From BOG-994 sp049514215 (lineage in GTDB: Bacteria > Pseudomonadota > Gammaproteobacteria > Burkholderiales > Burkholderiaceae_D), in contig JBEKVI010000039.1 of assembly GCA_049514215.1 (NCBI GenBank), positions 29,069-93,068 of the forward strand: DNA of 64,000 nt, given 5' to 3'. Below the pieces are notes generated by a model. It was not told where the DNA came from and made no database searches. It saw only the letters and a program-made list of their open reading frames with translations. Positions 49,542-57,742 of this stretch are shown piece after piece; position 1 is the first letter of the stretch; the number at the start of each line of letters is the position of its first letter. The position numbers and the translations under genes are program-made.

Positions 49542-50561
49542 ATGCCGCTGCGCCTGGGCCGTCGAACCTGCCGCCTGTGGGCTGCGGCGGGGTGTCTTCT
49601 CCTGTGGTCCGTGTGCTGTTTTGCCCAGACGGCGATCTGCTACAACTGTCCGCCTGAATGGGCCGACTGGGCCTCGCAGCTGAAAGCCATCAAGGACGAG
49701 ACCGGGATCACGGTTCCCCCGGACAACAAAAACTCGGGTCAGTCGCTCGCCCAACTCGTGGCCGAGCAGGCCAGTCCCGTGGCCGACGTCTCCTATCTGG
49801 GCATCACGGCGGGAATCGAAGCCAAGAAGAAGGGCGTGACCGCGCCCTACAAGCCGCCGTTCTGGGCTGAAATACCCGAGGGACTGAAGGATCCGGACGG
49901 CTACTGGTTCACCATCCACACAGGCACACTCGGTTTCATGGTGAATCGCGATGCATTGAAAGGAAAGCCCGTCCCCCGTTCGTGGAGGGATCTACTAAAG
50001 CCCGAGTACAAAGGCATGATCGGATTTCTGGATCCGGCAAGCGCGTTCGTTGGATACGTCGGTGCCGTCGCGATGAATCAGGCCATGGGCGGCACGCTCG
50101 ATGATTTCGAGCCCGGGTTTCGGTTTCTGAAGGCGCTCCAGAAAAACGAGCCGATCGTCCCCAAGCAGACGGCCTACGCGCGTAATCTCTCGGGGGAGAT
50201 CCCGATCCTTCTGGATTACGACTTCGATGCCTACCGCGCCCGCTACAAGGACGCTGCCAACGTGGAGTTCGTCATCCCCAGTGAAGGGACCGTGGTCGTG
50301 CCGTACGTGATGGTGCTCGTGAAGAATGCGCCGAATGCGGCCAATGGTAAGAAGGTCCTGGATTTCGTGCTTTCGAATTCCGGTCAGGCACGCTGGGCCA
50401 ATGCCTATCTGCGTCCGATTCGACCTCAGACTGCAAGCCAGGAAGCCCAGTCGCATTTTCTGCCTGCCTCCGAATATGCACGCGCCAAGGCGCTGGACTA
50501 CGTGAAGATGGCCGAGGTCCAGCGCGCCTTTAGCGATCGCTACCTCAAAGAGATTAACTAG
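49542..50561 (+). CDS. ABC importer substrate-binding protein (phosphodiester/polyamine/iron type)
   Basis: A 339-residue periplasmic binding protein with signal peptide (LWAAAGCLLLWSVCCFAQ). The mature protein starts TAICYNCPPEWADWASQLKA and has the two-domain pattern of the Fe(III)/thiamine/spermidine-binding cluster: DVSYLGITAGIEAKKKG, GTLGFMVNRDALKGKPVPRS, YKGMIGFLDPASAFVGYVGA, and IPILLDYDFDAYRARYKD. GAGGAAG lies before the ATG. It is the first gene of a five-gene operon (two permeases, ATPase, phosphodiesterase) whose last member suggests that the ligand may be a phosphodiester. Ligand not proven. Confidence 0.88.
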   Translation: MPLRLGRRTCRLWAAAGCLLLWSVCCFAQTAICYNCPPEWADWASQLKAIKDETGITVPPDNKNSGQSLAQLVAEQASPVADVSYLGITAGIEAKKKGVTAPYKPPFWAEIPEGLKDPDGYWFTIHTGTLGFMVNRDALKGKPVPRSWRDLLKPEYKGMIGFLDPASAFVGYVGAVAMNQAMGGTLDDFEPGFRFLKALQKNEPIVPKQTAYARNLSGEIPILLDYDFDAYRARYKDAANVEFVIPSEGTVVVPYVMVLVKNAPNAANGKKVLDFVLSNSGQARWANAYLRPIRPQTASQEAQSHFLPASEYARAKALDYVKMAEVQRAFSDRYLKEIN

Positions 50562-50575
50562 ACGGCAGCGCGTTG

Positions 50576-51400
50576 ATGCGACCAAGCCCGCTGCGCGTGG
50601 CACTGGGGATGTGCGCAGCACCCGCGCTCGCGTTTTTTGCGGCGTTCTGGCTCCTACCCATGGCCAGACTCATCTCCGTCGGAGCCGGCGGCCCCGAGGG
50701 GGGCTGGGCCTATCTCGACATCCTGACGCATCCCGCCTATCGGCGCAGTTTCGTCGCCACGACCCTGCTCGCCATCGGCGTGACGCTCTCGACGCTCGTG
50801 CTGGCGAGCGTTACGGGCGTGTTTCTCGAGCGTCACCGCTTTGCGGGGCGGCGCCTGGTCGTCACGCTGATCACTTTTCCGCTCGCCTTTCCTGGGGTCG
50901 TCGTCGGATTTCTGGTCATCATCCTGGTGGGACGGCAGGGCATCATCACCCTCGTTATCGATGCCGTCTTCGGATCCTCGTCGGCTCTGGCCTATGGTCT
51001 CGTCGGTCTTTACCTCGGGTATCTGTATTTCTCGCTGCCGCGCGTGATCGTGACGATGATGGCCGCCGCGAGCAAGCTCGATTCGGCCCTGGAAGAGGCG
51101 GCGCGTTCACTGGGTGCGAGCCGGTGGCAGGTCGTGCGAGACGTGATTCTGCCCGCGCTTGCGCCAGCGCTCGTTGCATCCGGGGCGATCTGCTTTGCCA
51201 CCGCGATGGGGGCGTTCGGTACGGCCTTCACGCTGGCGACAAGGGTGACGGTTTTGCCGATCACGATCTACAATGAATTCACCAACTACGCCAACTTTGC
51301 GAGCGCGGCGTCCCTGTCCATCGTTTTGGGCGTGATCACCTGGCTTGCGCTATTCATCGCCCGCAGTCTTGCGGGCGCGGCCGTGGTGGCGGGCGCGTGA
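50576..51400 (+). CDS. ABC importer permease 1
   Basis: A 274-residue inner-membrane permease with six helices and the EAA loop LEEAARSLGASRWQVVRDVILPALAPALVA, in which EAA-G is well conserved and contacts the ATPase. An ATG at 50576 is preferred to the TTG directly before it. It starts 14 bases after the binding-protein stop and overlaps permease 2 by four bases, so co-translation is likely. Type I importer of the PotB/Fbp/phosphonate-like group. Confidence 0.9.
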   Translation: MRPSPLRVALGMCAAPALAFFAAFWLLPMARLISVGAGGPEGGWAYLDILTHPAYRRSFVATTLLAIGVTLSTLVLASVTGVFLERHRFAGRRLVVTLITFPLAFPGVVVGFLVIILVGRQGIITLVIDAVFGSSSALAYGLVGLYLGYLYFSLPRVIVTMMAAASKLDSALEEAARSLGASRWQVVRDVILPALAPALVASGAICFATAMGAFGTAFTLATRVTVLPITIYNEFTNYANFASAASLSIVLGVITWLALFIARSLAGAAVVAGA

Positions 51401-52218
51401 AAGCCGAATCCAGGGCACGGACCTTCAGAGACAGCCTGTATCACGGGCTGCTGTTCTCCGTCACGCTCGCCGTTGCGCTCTATCTCATCGTGCCCGTCTT
51501 TTTCTCCGCGCTGGCAGGCGTGTCGCGCAACGTAATGACGGGCGTCTCGGGCGGGCTCACCACCCGCTGGCTGGTGCAGGTCTTCGAGCTCTATCACGAG
51601 ACCCTGTTGCGCTCGATGGGCATCGCGCTCGCCTGTGTGGCCGCGTGCCTTGGGCTTGGGGTGCCGATGGCCTATGCGTTGACCCGGCAGCGTCGCGCGA
51701 TCGCCCGCTTGATCGAAGAGCTCTTGATGCTACCCGTCGCCGTCCCGGGCCTAGCGACCGGGCTTGCGCTCATTCTGGCGTATGGCAACGCGAGGGACTT
51801 TCGCGCGAGTTCTCTTTTCATCCTGACCGGGCACGTGCTCTTCACGTTGCCTTTCATGATGCGCTCGGTGCTTGCGGTCATGCACGCGGCGGACCTGCCG
51901 GTGCTGGAGGAGGCTGCGGCGAGTCTGGGTGCTTCTTTTTGGCAGCGTTTTAGGACCGTGATTCTGCCCAATGCAAGAAGTGGGATGATGGCGGGCTCGC
52001 TCATGGTCTTTTCCCTGTCGATCGGAGAGTTCAATATCACCTGGATGCTGCACACGCCGTTGACGCAGACGCTTCCTGTGGGACTCGCCGATGCCTACTC
52101 GTCATTGCGACTCGAAGTCGGTTCGGCCTATACGATTGTCTTTCTCGCGATGGTCGTGCCCGTCCTTTGGGCCATGCAGCTCGTGGGTGCGCCGCTGGAC
52201 CGGCTCGGCAAGAAATGA
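51397..52218 (+). CDS. ABC importer permease 2
   Basis: A 273-residue permease, GTG start inside the stop of permease 1. Six helices; the EAA loop reads VLEEAAASLGASFWQRFRTV, followed by ILPNARSGMMAGSLMVFSLS. Partner of permease 1 as the second half of the heterodimeric channel. The C-terminal end overlaps the ATPase gene by four bases. Confidence 0.9.
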   Translation: MKAESRARTFRDSLYHGLLFSVTLAVALYLIVPVFFSALAGVSRNVMTGVSGGLTTRWLVQVFELYHETLLRSMGIALACVAACLGLGVPMAYALTRQRRAIARLIEELLMLPVAVPGLATGLALILAYGNARDFRASSLFILTGHVLFTLPFMMRSVLAVMHAADLPVLEEAAASLGASFWQRFRTVILPNARSGMMAGSLMVFSLSIGEFNITWMLHTPLTQTLPVGLADAYSSLRLEVGSAYTIVFLAMVVPVLWAMQLVGAPLDRLGKK

Positions 52219-53381
52219 GTGCCCTCGAAAGCGCCGAAGCTTCGGGAGAGGGCGCAAGTCGCGGCGCCCAAGACCCGGCGCGCGAGGTTCCAGGCAGGCC
52301 GCCACAGACGAAATACGTTAGTTCGCAGCGGGCCGCGGTGGCGATTAGGCTCAGTCAGTGCGCCAAGGTTTTCGCAAACGGCACACGCGCGCTTTGGCCT
52401 CTGGACCTGGCCATCGAGCCCGGCGAGACCGTGGTTCTTCTCGGGCCTTCGGGTTGCGGCAAGACGACCACGTTGCGACTCATTGCCGGCCTCGAATCCT
52501 GCGAGGCGGGCGGACGTATCTACTTCGATGACAATGACGTCAGCAGCCTGCCGATTGAGAGGCGAGGCGTGGGCATGGTATTCCAGCACTATGCCCTTTT
52601 TCCCAACATGAACGTGCGCGAGAACATCGGATACGGACTGCGTATCGCGCGTCGCACACGTCTGGAAATCGACTCACGCGTGGGCGAAATGGCGCAACTG
52701 GTGCGGCTCGATGGGCTGCTTGAGCGGCGCATCGAGCAGCTCTCGGGTGGCCAGAAGCAGCGCGTCGCGCTGGCGCGCGCCCTGGCGACAGCTCCCCGGG
52801 TGTTGCTGCTTGACGAGCCGCTCACCGCGCTCGACGCCAGACTGCGCGAGAGCCTGCGCGCCGATCTCGCTACGATCCTTGCCCAATTGTCGATCACGTC
52901 CGTCTATGTCACCCACGATCAAGCAGAGGCCATGGCGCTCGGCGATCGGATCGCGGTGATGAGAGACGGTCGGATCGAGCAGCTCGGCACTCCGCGCGAA
53001 ATCTATCATCGCCCGCGCTCGGCCTTCGTCGCCGATTTCGTCGGACGCGTCAATCGCGTGCCTGCGGCCAGCGAGGGCGGTCTGGTCCGCCTGCCCGGGG
53101 GAACCCTTCCCGACCCGGGCCGGCGGTTTCGCGGCAAAATGCTTCTATTTCGTCCCGAGGACGCAGCGCTCGTGGAGGCGCCGGCACCCTGGGTGGGCCG
53201 CGTCGGTGCGTTAAGCTTCCATGGAGAGCGCATGCTCGTGACCGTTTGGGTCGGTCAGGAGGTGGCAGTCGAGATCGAGGCCCCTAGCCGCTTCGTCGCC
53301 GAGATCGGCGCTCCGGTCGGAATCGCGCTCTCCGAGGCCTTCTGGTTCTCTGACGGCGAGTTCACGAGCACGACCGCGTAA
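52215..53381 (+). CDS. ABC importer ATP-binding protein
   Basis: A 388-residue ATPase with an unusually long Ala/Gly/Pro-rich N-terminal extension of about 45 residues (ESAEASGEGASRGAQDPAR) before the ABC domain. Walker A GPSGCGKTTTLR, Q-loop VFQHYALFPNMNVRENI, signature LSGGQKQRVALARA, Walker B VLLLDEPLTALD, H-loop VTHDQAEAM. The C-terminal part is a TOBE-like domain (DFVGRVNRVPAASEGG) found in PotA/MalK-type importers, giving regulation or ligand sensing. Overlaps permease 2 by four bases; the next gene begins 19 bases later. Confidence 0.93.
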   Translation: MSALESAEASGEGASRGAQDPAREVPGRPPQTKYVSSQRAAVAIRLSQCAKVFANGTRALWPLDLAIEPGETVVLLGPSGCGKTTTLRLIAGLESCEAGGRIYFDDNDVSSLPIERRGVGMVFQHYALFPNMNVRENIGYGLRIARRTRLEIDSRVGEMAQLVRLDGLLERRIEQLSGGQKQRVALARALATAPRVLLLDEPLTALDARLRESLRADLATILAQLSITSVYVTHDQAEAMALGDRIAVMRDGRIEQLGTPREIYHRPRSAFVADFVGRVNRVPAASEGGLVRLPGGTLPDPGRRFRGKMLLFRPEDAALVEAPAPWVGRVGALSFHGERMLVTVWVGQEVAVEIEAPSRFVAEIGAPVGIALSEAFWFSDGEFTSTTA

Positions 53382-53400
53382 TCCAACCGGAGAAGTCAGG

Positions 53401-54219
53401 ATGCTAATCTGTCAGATCAGCGACTTGCACATCAAGGCTCACGGGCAGCGCTCCTATCGCGTGGTCGACACGACACAGGCGCTGCGTGAGTGCTTAGCGA
53501 GCATCCAAGCCCTGCCGCAGGCGCCGGACGTGGTGGTGGCGACCGGCGATCTGGTGGATTTCGGCCGCGCCGAGGAATATCGCGCCTTGGCCGAGCTTCT
53601 CGCCCCCTTAAATCAGCCGATCTACCTTCTGCCTGGCAATCACGACGAACGCAATGCGCTGTGCAGTTCCTTTCCGCTGCACACCTATCTGCAGACCGGA
53701 ACCGAGCGCCTGAACTACGTCATTGACGACTATCCGGTGCGCCTCGTGGCCATCGATACTGTCGTTGCGGGCGCGGCTGGCGGGATCGTGGATGCATCCA
53801 CGCTGAAGTGGCTCGACGAGACGCTTGGCGCCGCGCCGGATCGACCCACCCTGGTCATGATGCACCACCCGCCCTTTGACACCGGCATTGCCCACATGGA
53901 TGAAATTGGCCTCGAGGGAAAAACAGCCGTGGCCGCCGTCATTGGCCGCCATCCTCACGTCGAGCGCATCATCTGCGGCCACCTCCATCGCGCGATCAGC
54001 ACGCGCTTTGCGGGCACCATCGCCTCGACCTGTCCAAGCCCGGCGCATCAGGTGATGCTCGATCTTAGTCCCGACGGCCCGTCGCGATTCATGATGGAGC
54101 CGCCAGGCTACCAGCTCCACCTGTGGCGCCCCGGCGCAGGACTTGTGACCCACTCGGTGGCGATCGGTGAGTTCGCCGGACCCTATCCGTTTTCGGATGA
54201 CCACGGCTTGATCGACTAG
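53401..54219 (+). CDS. Class III metallophosphodiesterase, GpdQ/CpdA-like
   Basis: A 272-residue calcineurin-like phosphoesterase. Metal ligands line up one for one with the glycerophosphodiesterase GpdQ of Enterobacter: D8 and H10 (QISDLHIKAHG), D50 (ATGDLVDFG), N80 (LPGNHDER), H156 (MMHHPPFD) and H194 and H196 (CGHLHR), with two-residue spacing retained at the end. GpdQ and CpdA-type enzymes cleave glycerophosphodiesters or cyclic nucleotides. Placement as fifth gene of an importer operon favours hydrolysis of an imported phosphodiester in the cytoplasm, an inference. No signal peptide. Convergent with the MurA homologue, 11 bases between stops. Confidence 0.92.
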   Translation: MLICQISDLHIKAHGQRSYRVVDTTQALRECLASIQALPQAPDVVVATGDLVDFGRAEEYRALAELLAPLNQPIYLLPGNHDERNALCSSFPLHTYLQTGTERLNYVIDDYPVRLVAIDTVVAGAAGGIVDASTLKWLDETLGAAPDRPTLVMMHHPPFDTGIAHMDEIGLEGKTAVAAVIGRHPHVERIICGHLHRAISTRFAGTIASTCPSPAHQVMLDLSPDGPSRFMMEPPGYQLHLWRPGAGLVTHSVAIGEFAGPYPFSDDHGLID

Positions 54220-54230
54220 TTAAGGCCGCG

Positions 54231-55535
54231 TCAGATCTCCGGCTCGACCCATTCGATGCGCGCCCCCAGGGAGACGAGGTTCTCCACGAAGCGTGGATGC
54301 GCGCGCCTGATCGGTACCGCGTTCTTGATGCGAGAACGTCCCTCGATGCTCGAGGCCAGCATGAGAAGCGCGATGGCCACGCGGATGATGTAGGGACTTT
54401 CGACCTCGGCCGGCGCGAGCGGCTTTCCTCCGAAGGTGATGACCCGGTGCGGGTCGGACAGAAAGGAGTGGGCGCCGAATTTGCCCAGTTCGGAGGTCCA
54501 CCCGAGCGCGCCGTCGTAGACCTTGTTCCAGAACATGACATTGCCATTCGCCCTGACACCCAAGGCGATGAAAATGGGAAGCAGGTCCGCGGGAAAGTAA
54601 GGCCAGGGCGCCGCCTCGACTTTTTGCAGGATATTGGCCGTAAACGGCGGGCGCACCTTCAGGCCGTCGGTCACACGGGCCTGCGACCACCCGTCGGTGT
54701 GGCGCACCTCCACCCCAAACTTGCGAAACGTGCGATCGATGAGCGGAAAGTGCTCGGGGGCGGAGTTCTTGACCCGCACGTCTCCCCCGGTTGCCACGCC
54801 GAGGGCAAGGAAGGTCACCACCTCGTGGAAATCCTCGGCGAACGCGAAATCCACGCCTTGTAGGTGTGCTACTCCCTTCACGCTGATGCGCGAGGTTCCC
54901 ACGCCGTCGATGGACGCTCCCATGAGTGTGAGAAAACGGCAGAATTCCTGCACGTGCGGCTCCGATGCGGCATTGGTCAAAACCGAGGTTCCTTCGGCCT
55001 TGACGGCGCACATGACGAAATTCTCGGTCGTTGTGACCGAGGCGTAGTCAAGCCACGACTCGTGTGCGACCAAGGGACGGCGTGCGCGCACCACCAAAGC
55101 GTCGCGCGTGCGTTCGATCTCGGCCCCGAAACCGGCCAGGACATCGACGTGGGGATCGATCTCGCGCACACCGAGCGTGCACCCTTGCACATCGTTTTCG
55201 ATGCGCGCGATTCCAAAGCGCGACAGTAGGGGCGGCACCAGCATGATCGACGAACGCATCTCCTCCGGAAGGCGATGGCGTGTCTCGTCAAAGCGGGCAC
55301 TGCGGTGGCAGATCGTCAGAACGCCCTCTTCCAACTGGCCTTCGACGCTGGATCCGAGCTCCCGGAACACGGCGAGGATTTTTCTGACATCGGTGATGTC
55401 GGGAACGCGCCTCAAATGGACCGGCTCTTCGGTCAACAGGGTCGCGCACAGGATCGGCAGGACGGCGTTCTTGTTCGCCGAGGGCGTAATGCGGCCCACA
55501 AGCGGAATGCCGCCGTGGACGATAAGATCGGACAT
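54231..55535 (-). CDS. murA: MurA-family UDP-N-acetylglucosamine 1-carboxyvinyltransferase homologue
   Basis: A 434-residue enolpyruvyl transferase of the EPSP-synthase fold. K22 and N23 (SANKNAVLPI) match E. coli MurA, and the catalytic cysteine is C119 in QGCTLGVREIDPHVDVL, where Arg, Asp and His of the RPVDLH loop are kept but the proline is Glu. Cys makes it sensitive in principle to fosfomycin. The protein is 15 residues longer than E. coli MurA (419) and has a divergent segment PEEMRSSIMLVPPLLSRFG in the loop before the cysteine. It is not in the usual murA context. Either the cell's MurA or a paralogue with a different role. No strong ribosome binding site is visible. Confidence 0.85.
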   Translation of the reverse strand: MSDLIVHGGIPLVGRITPSANKNAVLPILCATLLTEEPVHLRRVPDITDVRKILAVFRELGSSVEGQLEEGVLTICHRSARFDETRHRLPEEMRSSIMLVPPLLSRFGIARIENDVQGCTLGVREIDPHVDVLAGFGAEIERTRDALVVRARRPLVAHESWLDYASVTTTENFVMCAVKAEGTSVLTNAASEPHVQEFCRFLTLMGASIDGVGTSRISVKGVAHLQGVDFAFAEDFHEVVTFLALGVATGGDVRVKNSAPEHFPLIDRTFRKFGVEVRHTDGWSQARVTDGLKVRPPFTANILQKVEAAPWPYFPADLLPIFIALGVRANGNVMFWNKVYDGALGWTSELGKFGAHSFLSDPHRVITFGGKPLAPAEVESPYIIRVAIALLMLASSIEGRSRIKNAVPIRRAHPRFVENLVSLGARIEWVEPEI

Positions 55536-55821
55536 TGGAGAAGGTCTGGTGGAGATCTCGAAAAAGGGCGCGGCCCGAAGGCCTCGTCGCCCGCGATGCG
55601 CATTCTACCGGCTTTCGTTGGCCCCACCACGAGTACTGGCGTCGCCTTAGGCGGGATCGCCCGGCTTCTCACCCGCAGGCCCCTCATGTTCTCCTTTTTT
55701 GCGTTCGTCGCCGGCCTTGGCATTTCATGCCTGCGGGCGTGCGTCCTGTCGAGCCGCGCTTGAGCTTGGATTCGAAAGCTTGATAGCCTACGCTCGGGGA
55801 TGATCCTCTGGGAGCTGCACG

Positions 55822-56343
55822 ATGCGAAAGACCCTGCCGGTGTTGCTGGCGCTGCCCGTCTTGTTCCTGTTCGTCGCGTTCGCCTCGCGGGCGGCCGATT
55901 CGGACGAGATCGGTGCCGGAATTACCCTCAATACCCGGGCAAGCGGCGCGACTGCGATCGGCCTGCCCATCTATCCCGGTGCGACCCTGCGCCGGGATGA
56001 CGACGACGACGAGGCCGCATTGAACCTCGGGATCTGGGGCGGGCGATTCGGCTTTCGGCTGCACGTTCTGCAGCTGGCCTCCTCCGAGCAGCTCAGTACG
56101 GTTGCGGACTATTACCGAGATCAGATGGCCCGTTTTGGCAACGTGCTCACGTGCACTTCCGGGCGGAAGGAAGGCCATCGTTCGCATTCCGATTCGAAAG
56201 GTCTGACTTGTGACGACGAGGTGGAACCGGGCGAGTTGGTCCTAAAGGTCGGAACCGAGGGCAATCAGCGCATCGTGTCCTTAAAGCGCGTGGGCGACAC
56301 CTTACATGTCGACCTCGCGCGGCTTCAGTTCAAGAACGATTAG
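55822..56343 (+). CDS. Exported protein of unknown function
   Basis: A 173-residue protein with a signal peptide (LPVLLALPVLFLFVAFASRA, cleavage near residue 24). Mature part begins ADSDEIGAGITLNTRASGA and includes an acidic run DDDDD after IYPGATLRR, a strand pair GFRLHVLQLASSEQLSTVAD and two cysteines (LTCTSG, LTCDDE) that may form a disulfide. It resembles small periplasmic proteins of unknown function in proteobacteria. GGGAG precedes the ATG. Its stop overlaps the opposing ArsR gene by four bases. Confidence 0.75.
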   Translation: MRKTLPVLLALPVLFLFVAFASRAADSDEIGAGITLNTRASGATAIGLPIYPGATLRRDDDDDEAALNLGIWGGRFGFRLHVLQLASSEQLSTVADYYRDQMARFGNVLTCTSGRKEGHRSHSDSKGLTCDDEVEPGELVLKVGTEGNQRIVSLKRVGDTLHVDLARLQFKND

Positions 56344-56684
56344 GGTTCGACCTCGCGTTCGACGAAGGTCTTCAGTCGTCCCAAGGCCTGATCCCAGCGC
56401 TGTGAGATCAGCTCCAGCCAATCGCTGGCTTCAATGAGCGCTTCGGGTCGCAGCCGCCACAGGTGCTCGCGGCCCTGGCGCTGCCCGGCGATCACGCCGG
56501 CCTTCTCGAGAACCGCCAGATGCTTTGTGACCGCCTGGCGGGAAACGGGGGCCAGCGCACTTAAGCGGCTGATCGAAGCCGGTTCCCCGGTTGCGAGCTG
56601 ATGGATGAGCCAAAGCCGCGTTTTATCCCCGAGTGCTGCAAAAAGCGGGGCGGCGCCTTCGGTCTGCCCGCTAGGCAAGGGCAT
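56340..56684 (-). CDS. ArsR-family regulator paired with SRPBCC protein
   Basis: A 114-residue winged-helix protein: APLFAALGDKTRLWLIHQLA, recognition helix region VSRQAVTKHLAVLEKAGVI and wing GREHLWRLRPEAL, ending in a helical DWLELISQRWDQALGRLKTFV. This is the ArsR group usually coupled to an AHSA1/SRPBCC gene. Its start lies 14 bases inside the upstream SRPBCC gene, so the two are co-translated; the usual order in such pairs has the regulator first, here it comes second. Confidence 0.88.
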   Translation of the reverse strand: MPLPSGQTEGAAPLFAALGDKTRLWLIHQLATGEPASISRLSALAPVSRQAVTKHLAVLEKAGVIAGQRQGREHLWRLRPEALIEASDWLELISQRWDQALGRLKTFVEREVEP

Positions 56685-57126
56685 AGCGCCGGATGTTTTC
56701 GATCTGGGTGGCCCAGCCGGAGTCGTTCATGCGATACACCGTCGCGCGTCGATGCCCGGGCAACCCGTCAAAGCCGCTCTCGGTGATCCGAAGAAGCGTG
56801 CCATGGCTTTCCTCGAAAAGGCGAAATTCGACGAGCGTCATCGACTCTTTCGAATAATCCACCTGAGGATCGATGGCATAGGGGTGCCAGCGATAGGAAA
56901 AGAGGCTTTCCGGCTCGATCTTCTCGATCGTGATCTCAAATGGCAGATGCTCGTAGCCCGGCGGCTCGAAAATCGTTCCCTTGACCGTCTTGCCCGGACT
57001 AAAGCCCGAATCGAGCTTCACCCCAAACCAGGCGCCGAATTCGTTTGCATCGGTCAAAGCCCGCCAGACCCGGGAGCGCGGGGCGTGGATCAGGATTTCT
57101 TTTTCAATACGATCGGTGGACGACAT
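56671..57126 (-). CDS. SRPBCC (AHSA1-like) domain protein
   Basis: From the ATG at 57126 the product has 151 residues: IEKEILIHAPRSRVWRALTD opens the START-like fold, FGAWFGVKLDSGFSPGKTV and KGTIFEPPGYEHLPFEITIE follow, with TLLRITESGFDGLP near the end. SRPBCC domains form a deep ligand pocket; AHSA1-type members are named after the Hsp90 activator but bacterial ones bind unknown small molecules. AGGAGG precedes the ATG and is itself embedded in the 8-base inverted repeat at 57127-57146, so a bound regulator would cover the ribosome binding site. Confidence 0.88.
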   Translation of the reverse strand: MSSTDRIEKEILIHAPRSRVWRALTDANEFGAWFGVKLDSGFSPGKTVKGTIFEPPGYEHLPFEITIEKIEPESLFSYRWHPYAIDPQVDYSKESMTLVEFRLFEESHGTLLRITESGFDGLPGHRRATVYRMNDSGWATQIENIRRYALA

Positions 57127-57146
57127 ATGCAACCTCCTGGTTGCAT
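57127..57146. promoter_or_regulatory. Operator across the ribosome binding site of the SRPBCC-ArsR pair
   Basis: ATGCAACC, spacer TCCT and the exact complement GGTTGCAT. On the coding (minus) strand the spacer is AGGA and with the next GG forms the Shine-Dalgarno AGGAGG. Fits the GCAACC-GGTTGC operators seen with ArsR-SRPBCC pairs. Confidence 0.82.
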
Positions 57147-57208
57147 TTATAGTGCACGGGACCGAAAAGCGCAACCCATACGTTGCCTATTTCACGGCGC
57201 GGGGCGAT

Positions 57209-57679
57209 TTAGCGGTGTGAGGCCCAAAGCACGATGAGGGTTGCGGCCGTGGCGGAGTGCAAGAGCACATGCAGGGTGTTGGGCACCATGCCGTTATGCA
57301 TCGGCAAAAAGGCGTGCGTGTTGCCAAAAAGGGCGCGGTAGCGCAGGGCCCGCTTGGGTTCGGCCAGGATCAGGTAGGGCAGCCACCAGGCACGCAGCTG
57401 TCCGAGAAGCAAGAGGGCATAGCTGATCCAAAGCCAGTCAACCAGCCAGCCAGGGTAAGCTGCACCTAAATACCAGGTGCTTGCGATGAGCCCGATTGAG
57501 TAGGGAACGCTCTGGATCAGGGTGATCGTGATCAGGCGTTGCGGGGTGTCCTCGCGACGCACGGCAGCCACATCATTTAGACCCCCCAAGGGGATCCAGT
57601 CGTGCAGCCAGAGGAAGCCGACCTGAAATGCCTGCAGGGCAAGAAGGACCATCCGGGCTGTGGCGTGGCTCGTTTCCAT
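57209..57679 (-). CDS. Four-helix membrane protein of unknown function
   Basis: A 156-residue integral membrane protein with four probable helices: MVLLALQAFQVGFLWLHDW, ITITLIQSVPYSIGLIAS, WLWISYALLLLGQLRAWW and TLHVLLHSATAATLIVLWA. Loop regions hold VAAVRREDTP and the histidine-containing GNTHAFLPMHNGMVPNTLHV. No motif of a named transporter or enzyme. Just downstream (on the minus strand) lies the SRPBCC gene, 82 bases away, with its own operator in between. Confidence 0.7.
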   Translation of the reverse strand: METSHATARMVLLALQAFQVGFLWLHDWIPLGGLNDVAAVRREDTPQRLITITLIQSVPYSIGLIASTWYLGAAYPGWLVDWLWISYALLLLGQLRAWWLPYLILAEPKRALRYRALFGNTHAFLPMHNGMVPNTLHVLLHSATAATLIVLWASHR

Positions 57680-57742
57680 GGGTTTTTGGTCACTAGGGGC
57701 GATCGATCGTGCCGCGCGCGAGCCGCCGCCATCGTGGGCAGT

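Noticed and set aside
55684..55761. 25-codon frame MFSFFAFVAGLG with a hydrophobic stretch
   Set aside because: No ribosome binding site and inside the upstream region of two other genes; not enough to call.
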